Shown: piece after piece, positions 8,300-17,907 of the stretch
Position numbering within the stretch: position 1 is the first letter of the stretch
How the letters are laid out: each line of letters begins with the position of its first letter
Origin: Bacteroidota bacterium
GTDB taxonomy: Bacteria > Bacteroidota > Bacteroidia > Bacteroidales > Bacteroidaceae
Assembly: GCA_023458215.1 (NCBI GenBank)
Contig: JAEXAJ010000054.1
Span: forward strand, 1 to 42,103
Length of the DNA: 42,103 nucleotides
Direction of reading: 5' to 3'
Translations under genes and position numbers: made by a program
The notes under the pieces: generated by a model
Database searches by the model: none
What the model was told of the DNA's origin: nothing
Seen by the model: only the letters and a program-made list of their open reading frames with translations

Positions 8300-11200
8300 T
8301 TATTCTTTTACAACGTTTACAAATAGGGAGAAATCGTCAAAATTCAATTCTGTGGCGTTTTCCACCTTATCTACCAGCGTTAGTGAGGTTCCTAAAACTT
8401 GGTTACAAATATAACCATTATATTCATTTACCGCATCATCTGTTTGAGGATTTTTAGATAGCATAATCTTTATTTTATCTGTTATCTCAAAACCGCTTGA
8501 TTTACGGATATTCTGAATACGGTTTACCAACTCGCGGGCAATACCTTCACGGCGGAGATCTTCGGTGACTGTAACTTCCAAAGCAACGGTCAGTTTTCCT
8601 TCGTTGGCAACCAGCCAGCCCGGTATATCTTCACTGAAGATTTCTACATCAGTCGTTTCAATAACAGCTTCTGCTCCATCCAGATTCAAAACATACGATC
8701 CGTTCTTTTCCAGCTCGGCAATGGCTTCTTGTGACATTTCGGCTACAGCAGCGGCTACAGCTTTCATTTGCTTGCCAAACTTCGGTCCTAATTTTTTGAA
8801 GTCACATTTTACTTTCTTCACCAGTACACCCGCAGCACCATCTACGAACTTGATTTCTTTTACGTTTACCTCGTTCATGATAAGCGCTTTCACTGCTTCG
8901 ATGTGGGCACGTTGCTCTGCGTCTACTACCGGCACCATGATACATTGCAGTGGTTGGCGAACTTTGATGTTCACTTTACGACGCAAAGCCAGCACCATGG
9001 AAGTAACGTCTTGTGCCATCTGCATGCGGGCTTCCAGTTCTTTATCTATCATCTCTTCTTTATATTCGGGATATTTAGAGAGATGTACGGAAACTACGTT
9101 ATCGCGTCCGGTAGCTGTAATTAAATCCATGTACAACTTATCTGCATAGAAAGGAGCAATAGGTGCCATCAGTTTGGCAACGGTTTCCAAGCAAGTATAT
9201 AATGTCTGGAAAGCAGACAACTTGTCTTGCGTCATGCCTCCACCCCAGAAACGTTTACGGTTCAGACGAACATACCAGTTGGAGAGGTTGTCGTTCACAA
9301 AGTCGGAGATAAGACGTCCGGCTTTGGTTGGTTCATAATCGTTGTAGCAAGTATCCACTTCTTTAACCAGCGTATTTAGTACAGAAAGAATCCAGCGGTC
9401 AATCTCCGGACGTTCTGCCATGGGGACATCGGCTTCTTTATACTCAAATCCGTCTACATTTGCATAAAGCGCAAAGAAAGAATAGGTGTTATATAAGGTA
9501 CCGAAGAATTTTCGGCGTACTTCTTCCACTCCTTCTACATCAAACTTCAAGTTATCCCACGGTGAAGAATTGGTAATCATGTACCAGCGCAACGGATCGG
9601 AACCATATTTCTCAATAGTTGCAAACGGATCGACAGCATTGCCAAGGCGTTTAGACATCTTGTTGCCGTTCTTATCGAGTACCAGGCCATTAGAGATTAC
9701 AGCTTTATAAGAAACACTATCAAATACCATTGTAGCGATAGCATGCAACGTGAAGAACCAACCACGAGTTTGATCTACACCTTCGGCAATGAAGTCAGCC
9801 GGATAAACTTCATGGTTGTCCAGCAACTCCTTGTTTTCGAAGGGGTAATGTATTTGAGCATACGGCATGGCACCGGAGTCAAACCATACGTCAATCAAAT
9901 CAGATTCGCGTTTCATAGGCTTGCCGTCTTTAGACACAAGGATGATATCGTCTACGTAAGGACGGTGCAAATCTATCTTGTCATAGTTCTCCTGATTGTA
10001 AGTACCCGGTTGGAAGTTCTTATCTTTATAAGGATTAGATGCCATCAATCCGGCAGCTACCGATTTTTCTATTTCGTTGTAGAGTTCTTCTACAGATTCA
10101 ATGCATATTTCCTCGCTGCCATCTTCGGTACGCCAAATAGGCAACGGAGTGCCCCAATAACGTGAACGGCTCAGGTTCCAGTCATTCAGGTTTTCCAACC
10201 ATTTACCAAAACGGCCGGTGCCGGTGCTTTCGGGTTTCCAGTTGATGGTCTTGTTCAGTTCCATCATACGCTCCTTGCAGGCAGTACTGCGGATAAACCA
10301 GCTATCCAGCGGATAGTACAATACAGGTTTGTCTGTACGCCAGCAGTGAGGATAGTTGTGCACATGCTTTTCTATCTTGAATGCCTGATTAGCAGCTTTC
10401 ATCATCATGCAGATGTAGATATCCAGTGACTCGGCGGCTTGCGCAGCTTTCTCGTCGTACTTGCCCTCAACGGTGAACTGCGGATCGTATGCGTTTTTCA
10501 CCCAACGACCTTCATATTCCTTGTATGTATCTACGTTGACACATTCTTTTACAAATTTCTCATCGAGTTCGTCCAACAGATAGAATTTACCGGTAAGGTC
10601 AACCATCGGACGGGTTTCCCCTCTCTTGTTTATCATAAAGAGAGAAGGTATGCCTGCTGCGCGCGCTACGAAAGCATCGTCCGCACCAAAAGTCGGAGCG
10701 ATGTGTACGATACCAGTACCGTCTTCGGTAGTCACATAATCACCAAGGATTACGCGGAAGCCATTATTACTGGCGCTCCAATTGCCATTGTTATCTATAT
10801 CAACCGGCTTTACCCATGGGATGAGTTGCTCGTATTCCATACCTACCAAGTCCGGGCCTTTGTATTCGCCTACAACTTTGAAAGGTATAAGTTTATCTCC
10901 GGGCTTATAATCCTCTAATGCAATATCTTCCGCTTTTTGATTAAAGTGCGTATAGAGCAATGCTTTTGCTAAAACTACGGTCATCTTTTCCCCCGTATAT
11001 CCGTTGTAAGTCTGTACGGCAACGTAGTCAATCTTGGGGCCGACACAGAGTGCAGTGTTCGAGGGCAATGTCCACGGGGTAGTTGTCCACGCTAGGAAAT
11101 AAGGGGTTCCCCACTCTGCCATTTCGGGCTTCGGATTCTTCATTTTGAATTGTCCTACTACCGTCGTATCTTTTACGTCTCGGTAACATCCGGGCTGGTT

Positions 11201-11788
11201 CAGTTCATGCGAGCTTAGTCCTGTTCCGGCTGCCGGAGAATACGGTTGGATGGTATATCCTTTGTAGAGCAGTCCCTGCTTATAGAGTTGTTTCAGGAGC
11301 CACCAAAGGGTTTCGATATAGCGGTTATCATAGGTGATATACGGGTCTTTCATATCCACCCAGTAACCCATCTGGTGCGTCAAGTCTTCCCATTCTTTGG
11401 TAAACTTCATGACGTCCTTACGGCAAGCTGCGTTGTATTCAGCAACAGTAATGGTCTTACCTATATCTTCTTTCGTGATACCTAATGCTTTTTCTACGCC
11501 CAGTTCTACGGGGAGACCGTGTGTGTCCCATCCGGCTTTACGCTTTACCTGAAAGCCTTTCATCGTTTTGTAACGGCAGAAGATGTCCTTAATGGAGCGA
11601 GCCATTACATGGTGAATACCCGGCATACCATTAGCCGAGGGAGGTCCTTCGAAAAACACGAAAGAAGGACAACCTTCACGTTCTGTCATACTCTTGTCGA
11701 AAACATGGTTCTCGTCCCATTTCTTCAACACTTCCTTGTTTACCTCCGAGAGGTTGAATTGCGAATATTCAGCAAACTTCTTAGCCAT
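8300..11788 (-). CDS. ileS: isoleucyl-tRNA synthetase, eukaryote-like type 2
   Basis: Class I aminoacyl-tRNA synthetase that charges tRNA-Ile and edits valine. At 1162 residues it is longer than the E. coli type (938) and resembles the type-2 (eukaryote-like) form. The catalytic signature is PPSANGMPGIHHVMARSIKD, with GIHH (residues 57-60) where most enzymes have HxGH. The second signature is KMSKR at 710-714. The editing domain contains WTTTPWTLPSNTAL and GTGIVHIAPTFG. The C-terminal 250 residues replace the zinc domain of type-1 enzymes. First gene of a five-gene run with dksA-like, lspA, DUF4296 and a hypothetical. Confidence 0.96.
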   Translation of the reverse strand: MAKKFAEYSQFNLSEVNKEVLKKWDENHVFDKSMTEREGCPSFVFFEGPPSANGMPGIHHVMARSIKDIFCRYKTMKGFQVKRKAGWDTHGLPVELGVEKALGITKEDIGKTITVAEYNAACRKDVMKFTKEWEDLTHQMGYWVDMKDPYITYDNRYIETLWWLLKQLYKQGLLYKGYTIQPYSPAAGTGLSSHELNQPGCYRDVKDTTVVGQFKMKNPKPEMAEWGTPYFLAWTTTPWTLPSNTALCVGPKIDYVAVQTYNGYTGEKMTVVLAKALLYTHFNQKAEDIALEDYKPGDKLIPFKVVGEYKGPDLVGMEYEQLIPWVKPVDIDNNGNWSASNNGFRVILGDYVTTEDGTGIVHIAPTFGADDAFVARAAGIPSLFMINKRGETRPMVDLTGKFYLLDELDEKFVKECVNVDTYKEYEGRWVKNAYDPQFTVEGKYDEKAAQAAESLDIYICMMMKAANQAFKIEKHVHNYPHCWRTDKPVLYYPLDSWFIRSTACKERMMELNKTINWKPESTGTGRFGKWLENLNDWNLSRSRYWGTPLPIWRTEDGSEEICIESVEELYNEIEKSVAAGLMASNPYKDKNFQPGTYNQENYDKIDLHRPYVDDIILVSKDGKPMKRESDLIDVWFDSGAMPYAQIHYPFENKELLDNHEVYPADFIAEGVDQTRGWFFTLHAIATMVFDSVSYKAVISNGLVLDKNGNKMSKRLGNAVDPFATIEKYGSDPLRWYMITNSSPWDNLKFDVEGVEEVRRKFFGTLYNTYSFFALYANVDGFEYKEADVPMAERPEIDRWILSVLNTLVKEVDTCYNDYEPTKAGRLISDFVNDNLSNWYVRLNRKRFWGGGMTQDKLSAFQTLYTCLETVAKLMAPIAPFYADKLYMDLITATGRDNVVSVHLSKYPEYKEEMIDKELEARMQMAQDVTSMVLALRRKVNIKVRQPLQCIMVPVVDAEQRAHIEAVKALIMNEVNVKEIKFVDGAAGVLVKKVKCDFKKLGPKFGKQMKAVAAAVAEMSQEAIAELEKNGSYVLNLDGAEAVIETTDVEIFSEDIPGWLVANEGKLTVALEVTVTEDLRREGIARELVNRIQNIRKSSGFEITDKIKIMLSKNPQTDDAVNEYNGYICNQVLGTSLTLVDKVENATELNFDDFSLFVNVVKE

Positions 11789-11850
11789 CTTTTATTATAT
11801 GTACGATTTATCAATTTACTTTTTGCGATAAAAGGCATCTTTCTGACACG

Positions 11851-11869
11851 CAGAAAGCTACCCTTTCTG
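11851..11869 (-). promoter_or_regulatory. 5' leader hairpin of ileS
   Basis: On the minus strand the leader contains CAGAAAG, a 5-base loop, and CTTTCTG, a perfect 7-bp hairpin placed a few bases after the predicted transcription start and about 63 bases before the start codon. No T-box features (specifier loop, T-box sequence) were seen. It may be a stability or translation-control element. Confidence 0.4.
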
Positions 11870-11880
11870 TTTTAAGGGTG

Positions 11881-11888
11881 CAAATTTA
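11881..11888 (-). promoter_or_regulatory. -7 box for the ileS run
   Basis: CAAATTTA on the plus strand reads TAAATTTG on the minus strand, 93 bases upstream of the ileS start codon. No good -33 match was found. All five genes from ileS to 5987 are close enough to be read from here. Confidence 0.5.
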
Positions 11889-11953
11889 CAAAAAAGTTAG
11901 AGAAAAGAGAGCATTAGGGAGAAAAAACAAGATACACCTAATATTTACTCCTT

Positions 11954-13486
11954 TTATTTTTTCATTCTTACCTCATATAAGTCGTTCCTACGGTCTTTCA
12001 GGTTACGTACACTACCATACGTGTGAAGTTCATTTAGTAAATCCAAATCAACGTCCGAAACCAGAATCATTTCTGTATTCGGTGTTGCTTCGGCACGTTT
12101 ACCGTCTGTAGGAAAAGCAAAGTCACATGGGGTAAATACGCCGGATTGGGCATATTGGATATCCATATTGTGTACGCGAGGAAGATTGCCAACACTACCG
12201 GCTATCACTACGAAGCACTCATTTTCAATGGCACGAGCATGAGCGCACACTTTGACGCGCGAATAAGCATTTTGGGTATCCGTAAGGAAAGGTACAAATA
12301 GAATTTGCATACCTTGATCTGCCATGATGCGGGATAGTTCGGGAAACTCTACATCATAACATATCAGCACACCTATTTTTGCACAATCCGTCTCAAACGT
12401 TTGTAAGGCTTTACCCCCACTCAATCCCCAACTTTTCATTTCGTCGGGAGTGACGTGTATCTTCTCGTACATATCATACGTACCGTCACGCCGGCACAAG
12501 AAACCTACATTATACAGTCGACCGTCTTCTTTGATGAGTGGCATACTGCCTGTGATAATGTTGATATTGTAACTAATGGCCAACTTCACAAAGCGGTCTC
12601 TAATCTCTTCGGTATAGGCAGCCAAGCCACGGATAGCCTTAGACTCTCCTTCGTTATTGAATTTAGCCATCAAAGGTGCATTAAAGTATTCCGGGAAAAG
12701 AACAAAGTCGCTCTTGTAATCAGACACAGCATCTACAAAGAATTCCACTTGTTCAAACAGGTCATCCAAAGTATTGTATGCACGCATCTGCCATTGTACA
12801 AGACCGACACGAACCGTAGTCTTCGGACTTACATAATCTAGTGTGGGTGGCTGATAGTAGATGTTATCCCATTGCAGCAAACAAGCGTAATGTTTCGATT
12901 CTTCATCGTTGGGAAGATAGTTGCGCATCACTTTGCGTACGTGGAAATCATTGGATAACTGGAAAGTCAAAACAGAGTCGTATATCTCCTTTTGGCGGAC
13001 TTTGTCAATGTATTCTTTAGGACGCATTTGTTCGGCATACCTATGATAGTTGGGAAGACGTCCTCCAAACATGATTGCCTTTAGATTCAGTGTTTCGCAA
13101 AGCTCCTTACGATATTCGTACATACGGCGAGCCAGGCGCAATCCACGATATTGTGGGTGGATAAACACTTCGATACCGTATAGGATATTTCCTTCCGGAT
13201 CATGTGTATTAAAGGTTTCCTTACCCGTTACTTGTGCATAAGTATGGTCGTTCTTTACATCGTCATAGTTTACAATGATGGAGAGCGCACAACCCACAAT
13301 CTTTTCATCTACCACCGTTACAATCTGACCTTCAGGAAAGATGCGAATCAGCTTTACTATCTGTTTGTGTGTCCAGAAGACATCGCTACCGTCCGAATAT
13401 ACACGGGTGAACGATTGGGATAACTGGTCATAGTCTTCTATCTGTAGATTGCGTATCTGTACTTTATTTATCTTCATTGAATCCAT
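11954..13486 (-). CDS. GNAT acetyltransferase fused to carbon-nitrogen hydrolase
   Basis: A fusion of about 510 residues. The N-terminal third is a GNAT-type domain (IVTVVDEKIVGCALSIIV, then IEVFIHPQYRGLRLARRMYEYR with the acetyl-CoA pyrophosphate loop). The C-terminal part, from about residue 215, is a nitrilase-superfamily amidohydrolase with the full Glu-Lys-Cys triad: FVLFPEYFN, MYEKIHVTPDE and GVLICYDVEFPE. Substrates cannot be told from the sequence. I choose the start at 13486 (13477 is also possible) because a -7 box TACCTTTG lies at 13527-13520 on the minus strand, so the longer frame starting at 13522 would begin upstream of transcription. It is monocistronic. Confidence 0.88.
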   Translation of the reverse strand: MDSMKINKVQIRNLQIEDYDQLSQSFTRVYSDGSDVFWTHKQIVKLIRIFPEGQIVTVVDEKIVGCALSIIVNYDDVKNDHTYAQVTGKETFNTHDPEGNILYGIEVFIHPQYRGLRLARRMYEYRKELCETLNLKAIMFGGRLPNYHRYAEQMRPKEYIDKVRQKEIYDSVLTFQLSNDFHVRKVMRNYLPNDEESKHYACLLQWDNIYYQPPTLDYVSPKTTVRVGLVQWQMRAYNTLDDLFEQVEFFVDAVSDYKSDFVLFPEYFNAPLMAKFNNEGESKAIRGLAAYTEEIRDRFVKLAISYNINIITGSMPLIKEDGRLYNVGFLCRRDGTYDMYEKIHVTPDEMKSWGLSGGKALQTFETDCAKIGVLICYDVEFPELSRIMADQGMQILFVPFLTDTQNAYSRVKVCAHARAIENECFVVIAGSVGNLPRVHNMDIQYAQSGVFTPCDFAFPTDGKRAEATPNTEMILVSDVDLDLLNELHTYGSVRNLKDRRNDLYEVRMKK

Positions 13487-13519
13487 ATACCTACTGTTAT
13501 ATCTAAATAAAAAACGGTA

Positions 13520-13527
13520 CAAAGGTA
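13520..13527 (-). promoter_or_regulatory. -7 box for the GNAT-hydrolase gene
   Basis: CAAAGGTA on the plus strand is TACCTTTG on the minus strand, 34 bases upstream of ATG 13486. It decides against the frame-extended start at 13522. Confidence 0.55.
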
Positions 13528-13571
13528 CAGTTAATACTCACATATATCTTTCTAAATGAAGAATATTTCGT

Positions 13572-13599
13572 TTTGTTCAGACAAAAGTTTGTACTTTTG
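13572..13599 (+). promoter_or_regulatory. promoter of the phosphodiesterase gene
   Basis: TACTTTTG at 13592-13599 matches the -7 box. A TTTG at 13572-13575 is 16 bases upstream, shorter than the usual spacing, so the -33 assignment is weak. The start codon is at 13646. Confidence 0.5.
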
Positions 13600-13645
13600 C
13601 AGCTGAGAACAGTCCCATTTCACTAATTTCTAAAAAAGATAAGGT

Positions 13646-14842
13646 ATGCATAGATTTATTATAACAGCATTCAGCTTTTTATTCTTTTTGATACCGCTGA
13701 ATGCTCATAACCCGAAACAACATTACACTGTTATAGTCTCGCTCGATGGCTTCCGTTGGGATTATCCAACCATGTATAATACTCCCAATTTGGATCGTAT
13801 GGGAGAAGAAGGCGTGAAAGCTGTTATGCTTCCCTCTTTTCCGGCATCCACATTTCCTAACCATTATACAATTGCCACCGGATTAGTTCCCGCTCATAAC
13901 GGTATAGTCAACAATTCTTTTTGGGATGCCAAGTACAAACGCCACTACTCTATGGGAGATTCGGCTACCCGCAATAATCCCGATTACTATTTAGGTGAAC
14001 CCATTTGGATTACTGCCCAAAAACAAGGTCTGAAGACCGGAAATATGTATTGGGTAGGTTCCGATATCGCCATTAAAGGCACTCATCCCACTTATCATAG
14101 AAGGTGGACAGCCAAGCCTCGCCTTTCTTTTGAACAGCGTATAGACACCGTACTCACTTGGTTGCAGAAAACGGAAGAAGAACGTCCCCAGCTAATCATG
14201 CTCTATTTTGAGGAACCCGATGGAAGCGGACATCATAACGGGCCACATAGCAAAGAAACGGACGCAGTAGTCCGTCATGTAGATAGCCTGATGGGGGTAT
14301 TGCGTAGCCGCATAGAAAGTCTTCCTTTTGCAGATAACATCAATCTTATCGTTACTTCCGATCACGGTATGGTTGAAATCAGTCCGGAACGTGTTGTGAA
14401 TATGAGCCAATACCTGAAACCCGAATGGTGTGAGGTAATAGAAGGTCATACTCCGACTTCCATCTTTTCAAAAGACGGTTGTCGCGACTCTATCTTAAAT
14501 GCCTTGAAGGGGGTAGCCCATATCCATGTATGGAAGAAGGAGGAAGTACCTGCTGAGTTAAAGTACAGTGACAGTGATCGCATTGGCGACATAGTTGTAG
14601 CTCCCGAACTGGGCTGGCAGTTCACCGATGTGATACGCAAAGATAAAGGCGCTCACGGCTACTTTCCGCAAAGTCCTGAAATGCAAGTTATATTCCGTGC
14701 CATAGGGCCCGATTTTAAGCAAGGATATACCTCTACAAGTTTTGTCAATGTAGATATTTACCCTCTTCTTTCTTATCTGCTGCAAATTGTTCCTGAGAAG
14801 ACAGACGGACAATTCGAACGCATAAAAGGTATATTGAAATAA
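13646..14842 (+). CDS. secreted ectonucleotide pyrophosphatase/phosphodiesterase
   Basis: A 398-residue alkaline-phosphatase superfamily enzyme of the nucleotide pyrophosphatase/phosphodiesterase type, expected to hydrolyse phosphodiester or pyrophosphate bonds outside the cytoplasm. A signal peptide covers residues 1-20 (ITAFSFLFFLIPLNA). Metal and catalytic residues are visible: Asp34 in VSLDGFRWD, nucleophile Thr69 in ASTFPNHYT, the EPDGSGHHNGP site, TSDHGM, and a final His in GAHGYFP. The exact substrate is unknown. The gene stands alone with its own promoter and ends in a hairpin shared with the convergent xylE. Confidence 0.9.
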   Translation: MHRFIITAFSFLFFLIPLNAHNPKQHYTVIVSLDGFRWDYPTMYNTPNLDRMGEEGVKAVMLPSFPASTFPNHYTIATGLVPAHNGIVNNSFWDAKYKRHYSMGDSATRNNPDYYLGEPIWITAQKQGLKTGNMYWVGSDIAIKGTHPTYHRRWTAKPRLSFEQRIDTVLTWLQKTEEERPQLIMLYFEEPDGSGHHNGPHSKETDAVVRHVDSLMGVLRSRIESLPFADNINLIVTSDHGMVEISPERVVNMSQYLKPEWCEVIEGHTPTSIFSKDGCRDSILNALKGVAHIHVWKKEEVPAELKYSDSDRIGDIVVAPELGWQFTDVIRKDKGAHGYFPQSPEMQVIFRAIGPDFKQGYTSTSFVNVDIYPLLSYLLQIVPEKTDGQFERIKGILK

Positions 14843-14854
14843 ACGCTATCATAC

Positions 14855-14899
14855 AGAGAAAGGGCTACCTCATGTCAAAAAATGAAGTAGCCCTTCTCT
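14855..14899. terminator. bidirectional terminator hairpin
   Basis: Arms at 14855-14873 and 14882-14899 pair over about 18 bases with one bulged A and one mismatch (core GGGCTAC / GTAGCCC) around an 8-base loop. It lies between the convergent phosphodiesterase and xylE genes and carries short A and T runs on both sides. Confidence 0.75.
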
Positions 14900-14919
14900 T
14901 AAATGCAACAAATGGTCAA

Positions 14920-16404
14920 TTAGCCTTTGTTTTTTCTATTCTTCCACAGTTTTGTCATATCTTCCAATGTCTTGCCCTTCGTTTCGGGAACAAGCTTCCA
15001 TACAAAGATAGCCGCTATTATGCAAATGATGCCATACAACCCGTAAGCAAACATGTGCCCGAAGCTATCTCCCATTTCTCCGAGACGCATGTTGTACATC
15101 GGCAGGAAGGTAGATGAAACGATGAAATTGAATATCCATTGGAAAGCGACGGCAATTGCCACGGCTGCTCCACGAATTGTATTCGGGAAGATTTCCGCAA
15201 TAAGCACCCAGCAGATCGGCCCCCAACTGAACATAAATGAAGCACTGTAAACCATAATGCTGATAACCGAGAAGATAGGCGGAAGACCGGCTACCATATT
15301 GCAAAGTGCCACACCGAATGCTCCTATTGCCATGCCGATAGACCCCGAAATAAGTAATGGCTTGCGTCCCCACTTCTCAACTGTAAATACAGCCAGCAAG
15401 GTAAACAAGATGTTGATGATACCCATAATAACGGTCTGTACCATCGGATTGCCCATGCCCATTGTGCCGAATATACGCGGAGCGAAATAAAGCACCGCAT
15501 TGATACCTACCGCTTGTTGGAATACACTCAACATGATGCCGATAAAGATAACCATCCATCCGTAAGTAAAAAGTCTTTCTTTCTTTTCTTCGGCACTTGC
15601 CTTGATTTCGGACAAGATAACCTTCGCTTTTGCAAGACCATTGATACGGCTCAATACGCTCAATGCCTTTTCATCCTTGCTACTCATGGCAAGATAGCGA
15701 GGAGTTTCGGGTACCAACAATACCAGTATGGTAAATATTCCGGCAGGAATTGCCTCGCTGCCAAACATCAGACGCCATCCCGTTTCGGTAGTCCATGCAG
15801 CAGCTTCCGGATTCATTATTTGATTGACTCCGTTCACCAAATCTATGACAGGATTAACGTGGTTGCCCAAAATTATAAAGTTCACGAAGTAAACTACCAA
15901 CTGACCGAAGATAATGGCAAACTGATTCCATGACACCAACGTACCACGGATATTACTCGGCGCAATTTCTGCAATATACATCGGACAGATAGCCGATGCC
16001 AGACCTACACCGATACCACCCACTATGCGATAAAAGTTAAAAGCAATCAGCAGGGAAAAAGAGGGTTCTCCATAATTGAAGAACAAGAACTCGGGATAAT
16101 AAGAGCCCAAAGCAGACAGGAAAAAGAAGAAACCGGCTACAAAAAGTGATTTCTTACGACCAAGCCTTGACGCAAATATACCGGAGAGAGCACTACCAAT
16201 GATACATCCAATTAGTGCACTGGAAGAGGTAATGCCATGCATCGTGTCTGTGTATTGAAAATCGGCCCCCATAAAGAACGCCTGAAGTCCCTTTTCCGCA
16301 CCCGATATTACAGCCGTATCGTATCCGAACAGGAGCCCACCGATAACAGCTACAAGTACAATAGAAAAGAGATAGACTTTACTGCCTTTTTCTGTATAAT
16401 TCAT
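14920..16404 (-). CDS. xylE: D-xylose:proton symporter, sugar porter MFS family
   Basis: A 494-residue, 12-helix major facilitator protein importing D-xylose with protons through the inner membrane. Sugar-porter signatures are present: GGLLFGYDTAVISGA in helix 1, RLGRKKSLF in loop 2-3, VPETPRYL after helix 6, KWGRKPLL in loop 8-9 and VPETKGKTLE after helix 12. Length equals that of E. coli XylE (491). The xylose assignment comes mainly from its place as the last gene of xylR-xylB-xylA-xylE. The 130-base gap to xylA holds a large palindrome that may tune its expression. Confidence 0.93.
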   Translation of the reverse strand: MNYTEKGSKVYLFSIVLVAVIGGLLFGYDTAVISGAEKGLQAFFMGADFQYTDTMHGITSSSALIGCIIGSALSGIFASRLGRKKSLFVAGFFFFLSALGSYYPEFLFFNYGEPSFSLLIAFNFYRIVGGIGVGLASAICPMYIAEIAPSNIRGTLVSWNQFAIIFGQLVVYFVNFIILGNHVNPVIDLVNGVNQIMNPEAAAWTTETGWRLMFGSEAIPAGIFTILVLLVPETPRYLAMSSKDEKALSVLSRINGLAKAKVILSEIKASAEEKKERLFTYGWMVIFIGIMLSVFQQAVGINAVLYFAPRIFGTMGMGNPMVQTVIMGIINILFTLLAVFTVEKWGRKPLLISGSIGMAIGAFGVALCNMVAGLPPIFSVISIMVYSASFMFSWGPICWVLIAEIFPNTIRGAAVAIAVAFQWIFNFIVSSTFLPMYNMRLGEMGDSFGHMFAYGLYGIICIIAAIFVWKLVPETKGKTLEDMTKLWKNRKNKG

Positions 16405-16438
16405 GATAATAGTGATTAGGTAAGTTATAAGTTATTAG

Positions 16439-16520
16439 TTATAAGTTATTAGTTATTTGTTGATGTTCTCTGCCATAAACAGCGCAGCACCATCATCAAC
16501 AAATAACTTATAACTCATAA
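16439..16520. repeat. 27-bp imperfect inverted repeat in the xylA-xylE gap
   Basis: Arms at 16439-16465 and 16494-16520 match over 27 bases with two mismatches, around a 28-base loop containing AGCGCAGCACC. The left side is built of a 14-base tandem unit (GTTATAAGTTATTA at 16424-16437 and 16438-16451). In the operon mRNA it would form a long hairpin between xylA and xylE, where it could act as a partial terminator or as a 3' stabiliser of the xylA segment. It resembles the element at 2709-2779 in plan. Confidence 0.8.
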
Positions 16521-16534
16521 CTTACAACTATTTT

Positions 16535-17851
16535 TTAGCAGTACATATTTACGATTGCCTCGTACAGTTCTTGCTTGCCGCTGGTTTGTTTGGGTTCACC
16601 GTTGGCTTTTGCATAGGCTACAACATCTTCTAAAGAGAGTTTGCCTTCTTCAAATTCTTTGCCTTTGCCGGCGTCGAAAGAAGCATAGCGGTCGGCAAGC
16701 ATCTTCTTGTAAGGAGATTCGGCGAGCAGCTGGGCGGCATTTTCCAATGCACGTGCCATGGCGTCCATACCTGCGATGTGGGCGATGAAGATATCTTCCA
16801 GGTCGGTAGAGTTACGACGGGTCTTGGCGTCGAAGTTAGTACCGCCGTTGCCTAAACCACCGTTGCGGATGATCTGCATCATAGCTTGAATCAAATCGAA
16901 GTTGTCGATGGGGAATTGGTCGGTATCCCAGCCGTTTTGATAGTCACCACGGTTGGCGTCGATAGAGCCCAGCATGCCGTTGTCTACGGCTACAGCCAGT
17001 TCGTGTTCGAAGGTGTGGCCTGCCAAGGTGGCGTGGTTTACTTCAATGTTCACTTTGAAATCTTTGTCCAGGTTGTGAGCTTTCAGGAAGCCGATAACGG
17101 TTTCGGTATCCACGTCATATTGATGTTTGGTGGGTTCCATCGGCTTCGGTTCAATCAGGAAAGTACCGGTGAAGCCTTTGCTACGAGCGTAGTCACGAGC
17201 CAGGGTCAACATCTGTGCCAGATGATCTTTCTCACGCTTCTGATCGGTGTTCAGCAAAGACATGTAACCTTCACGACCGCCCCAGAATACGTAGTTTGTA
17301 CCACCTAGTTCGATAGTTGCGTCGATAGCGTTCTTTATTTGAACGGCAGCACGGGCTACTACGTCGAAATCGGGATTGGTAGCGGCACCGTTCATATAAC
17401 GTGCGTGGCTGAATACGTTGGCGGTACCCCACAAGAGCTTGATGCCTGTTTCAGCTTGTTTTTGTTTAGCGTAAGCAACGATGGCTTTCAGGTTTGCTTC
17501 ATATTCTTCGATAGTAGCAGCTTCCGAAACGAGGTCTACATCGTGGAAACAGTAGTATTCGATACCTATTTTCTGCATGAATTCAAAGCCGGCGTCCAGT
17601 TTGTTTTTAGCAGCCTGTACTGCGTCAGCGTCGCCATTCCAAGGGAATTGTTTGGTTCCGCCACCAAATTGGTCGCCACCTTCTGCGCAAAGTGTGTGCC
17701 ACCATGCCATAGCGAACTTCAACCAATCTTTCATCTTCTTACCCATGATTACCTTCTCGGCATCGTAGTAACGGAATGCCATCGGGTTCTTACTTTCTTT
17801 ACCTTCGAATTTAATCTTTCCTATTCCGGAAAAATACTCTTTTGTTGCCAT
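16535..17851 (-). CDS. xylA: xylose isomerase
   Basis: Metal-dependent cytoplasmic enzyme converting D-xylose to D-xylulose. Length 438 is that of class II enzymes. Family motifs visible are the catalytic His in YYCFHDVDL, the tryptophan and glycine segment [18 protein letters not shown], the metal-site Glu and Lys in [16 protein letters not shown], and the second metal region [18 protein letters not shown]. The C terminus is [10 protein letters not shown]. It lies between xylB (56 nt upstream) and xylE in the same orientation, completing an isomerase-pathway operon. Confidence 0.98.
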   Translation of the reverse strand: MATKEYFSGIGKIKFEGKESKNPMAFRYYDAEKVIMGKKMKDWLKFAMAWWHTLCAEGGDQFGGGTKQFPWNGDADAVQAAKNKLDAGFEFMQKIGIEYYCFHDVDLVSEAATIEEYEANLKAIVAYAKQKQAETGIKLLWGTANVFSHARYMNGAATNPDFDVVARAAVQIKNAIDATIELGGTNYVFWGGREGYMSLLNTDQKREKDHLAQMLTLARDYARSKGFTGTFLIEPKPMEPTKHQYDVDTETVIGFLKAHNLDKDFKVNIEVNHATLAGHTFEHELAVAVDNGMLGSIDANRGDYQNGWDTDQFPIDNFDLIQAMMQIIRNGGLGNGGTNFDAKTRRNSTDLEDIFIAHIAGMDAMARALENAAQLLAESPYKKMLADRYASFDAGKGKEFEEGKLSLEDVVAYAKANGEPKQTSGKQELYEAIVNMYC

Positions 17852-17907
17852 AATCTTAATTTATTTTTAAGGGTTAATATTATTAATATGATAATCTTGC
17901 ACGTTAT

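Noticed and set aside
11789..11880. T-box riboswitch in the ileS leader
   Set aside because: Leader is too short and lacks the T-box consensus and a specifier-loop structure; only a simple 7-bp hairpin is seen.
17874..17886. TTAATATTATTAA palindrome between xylB and xylA as an operator
   Set aside because: Pure A/T palindrome of 13 bases in an AT-rich gap, likely by chance; no promoter beside it.
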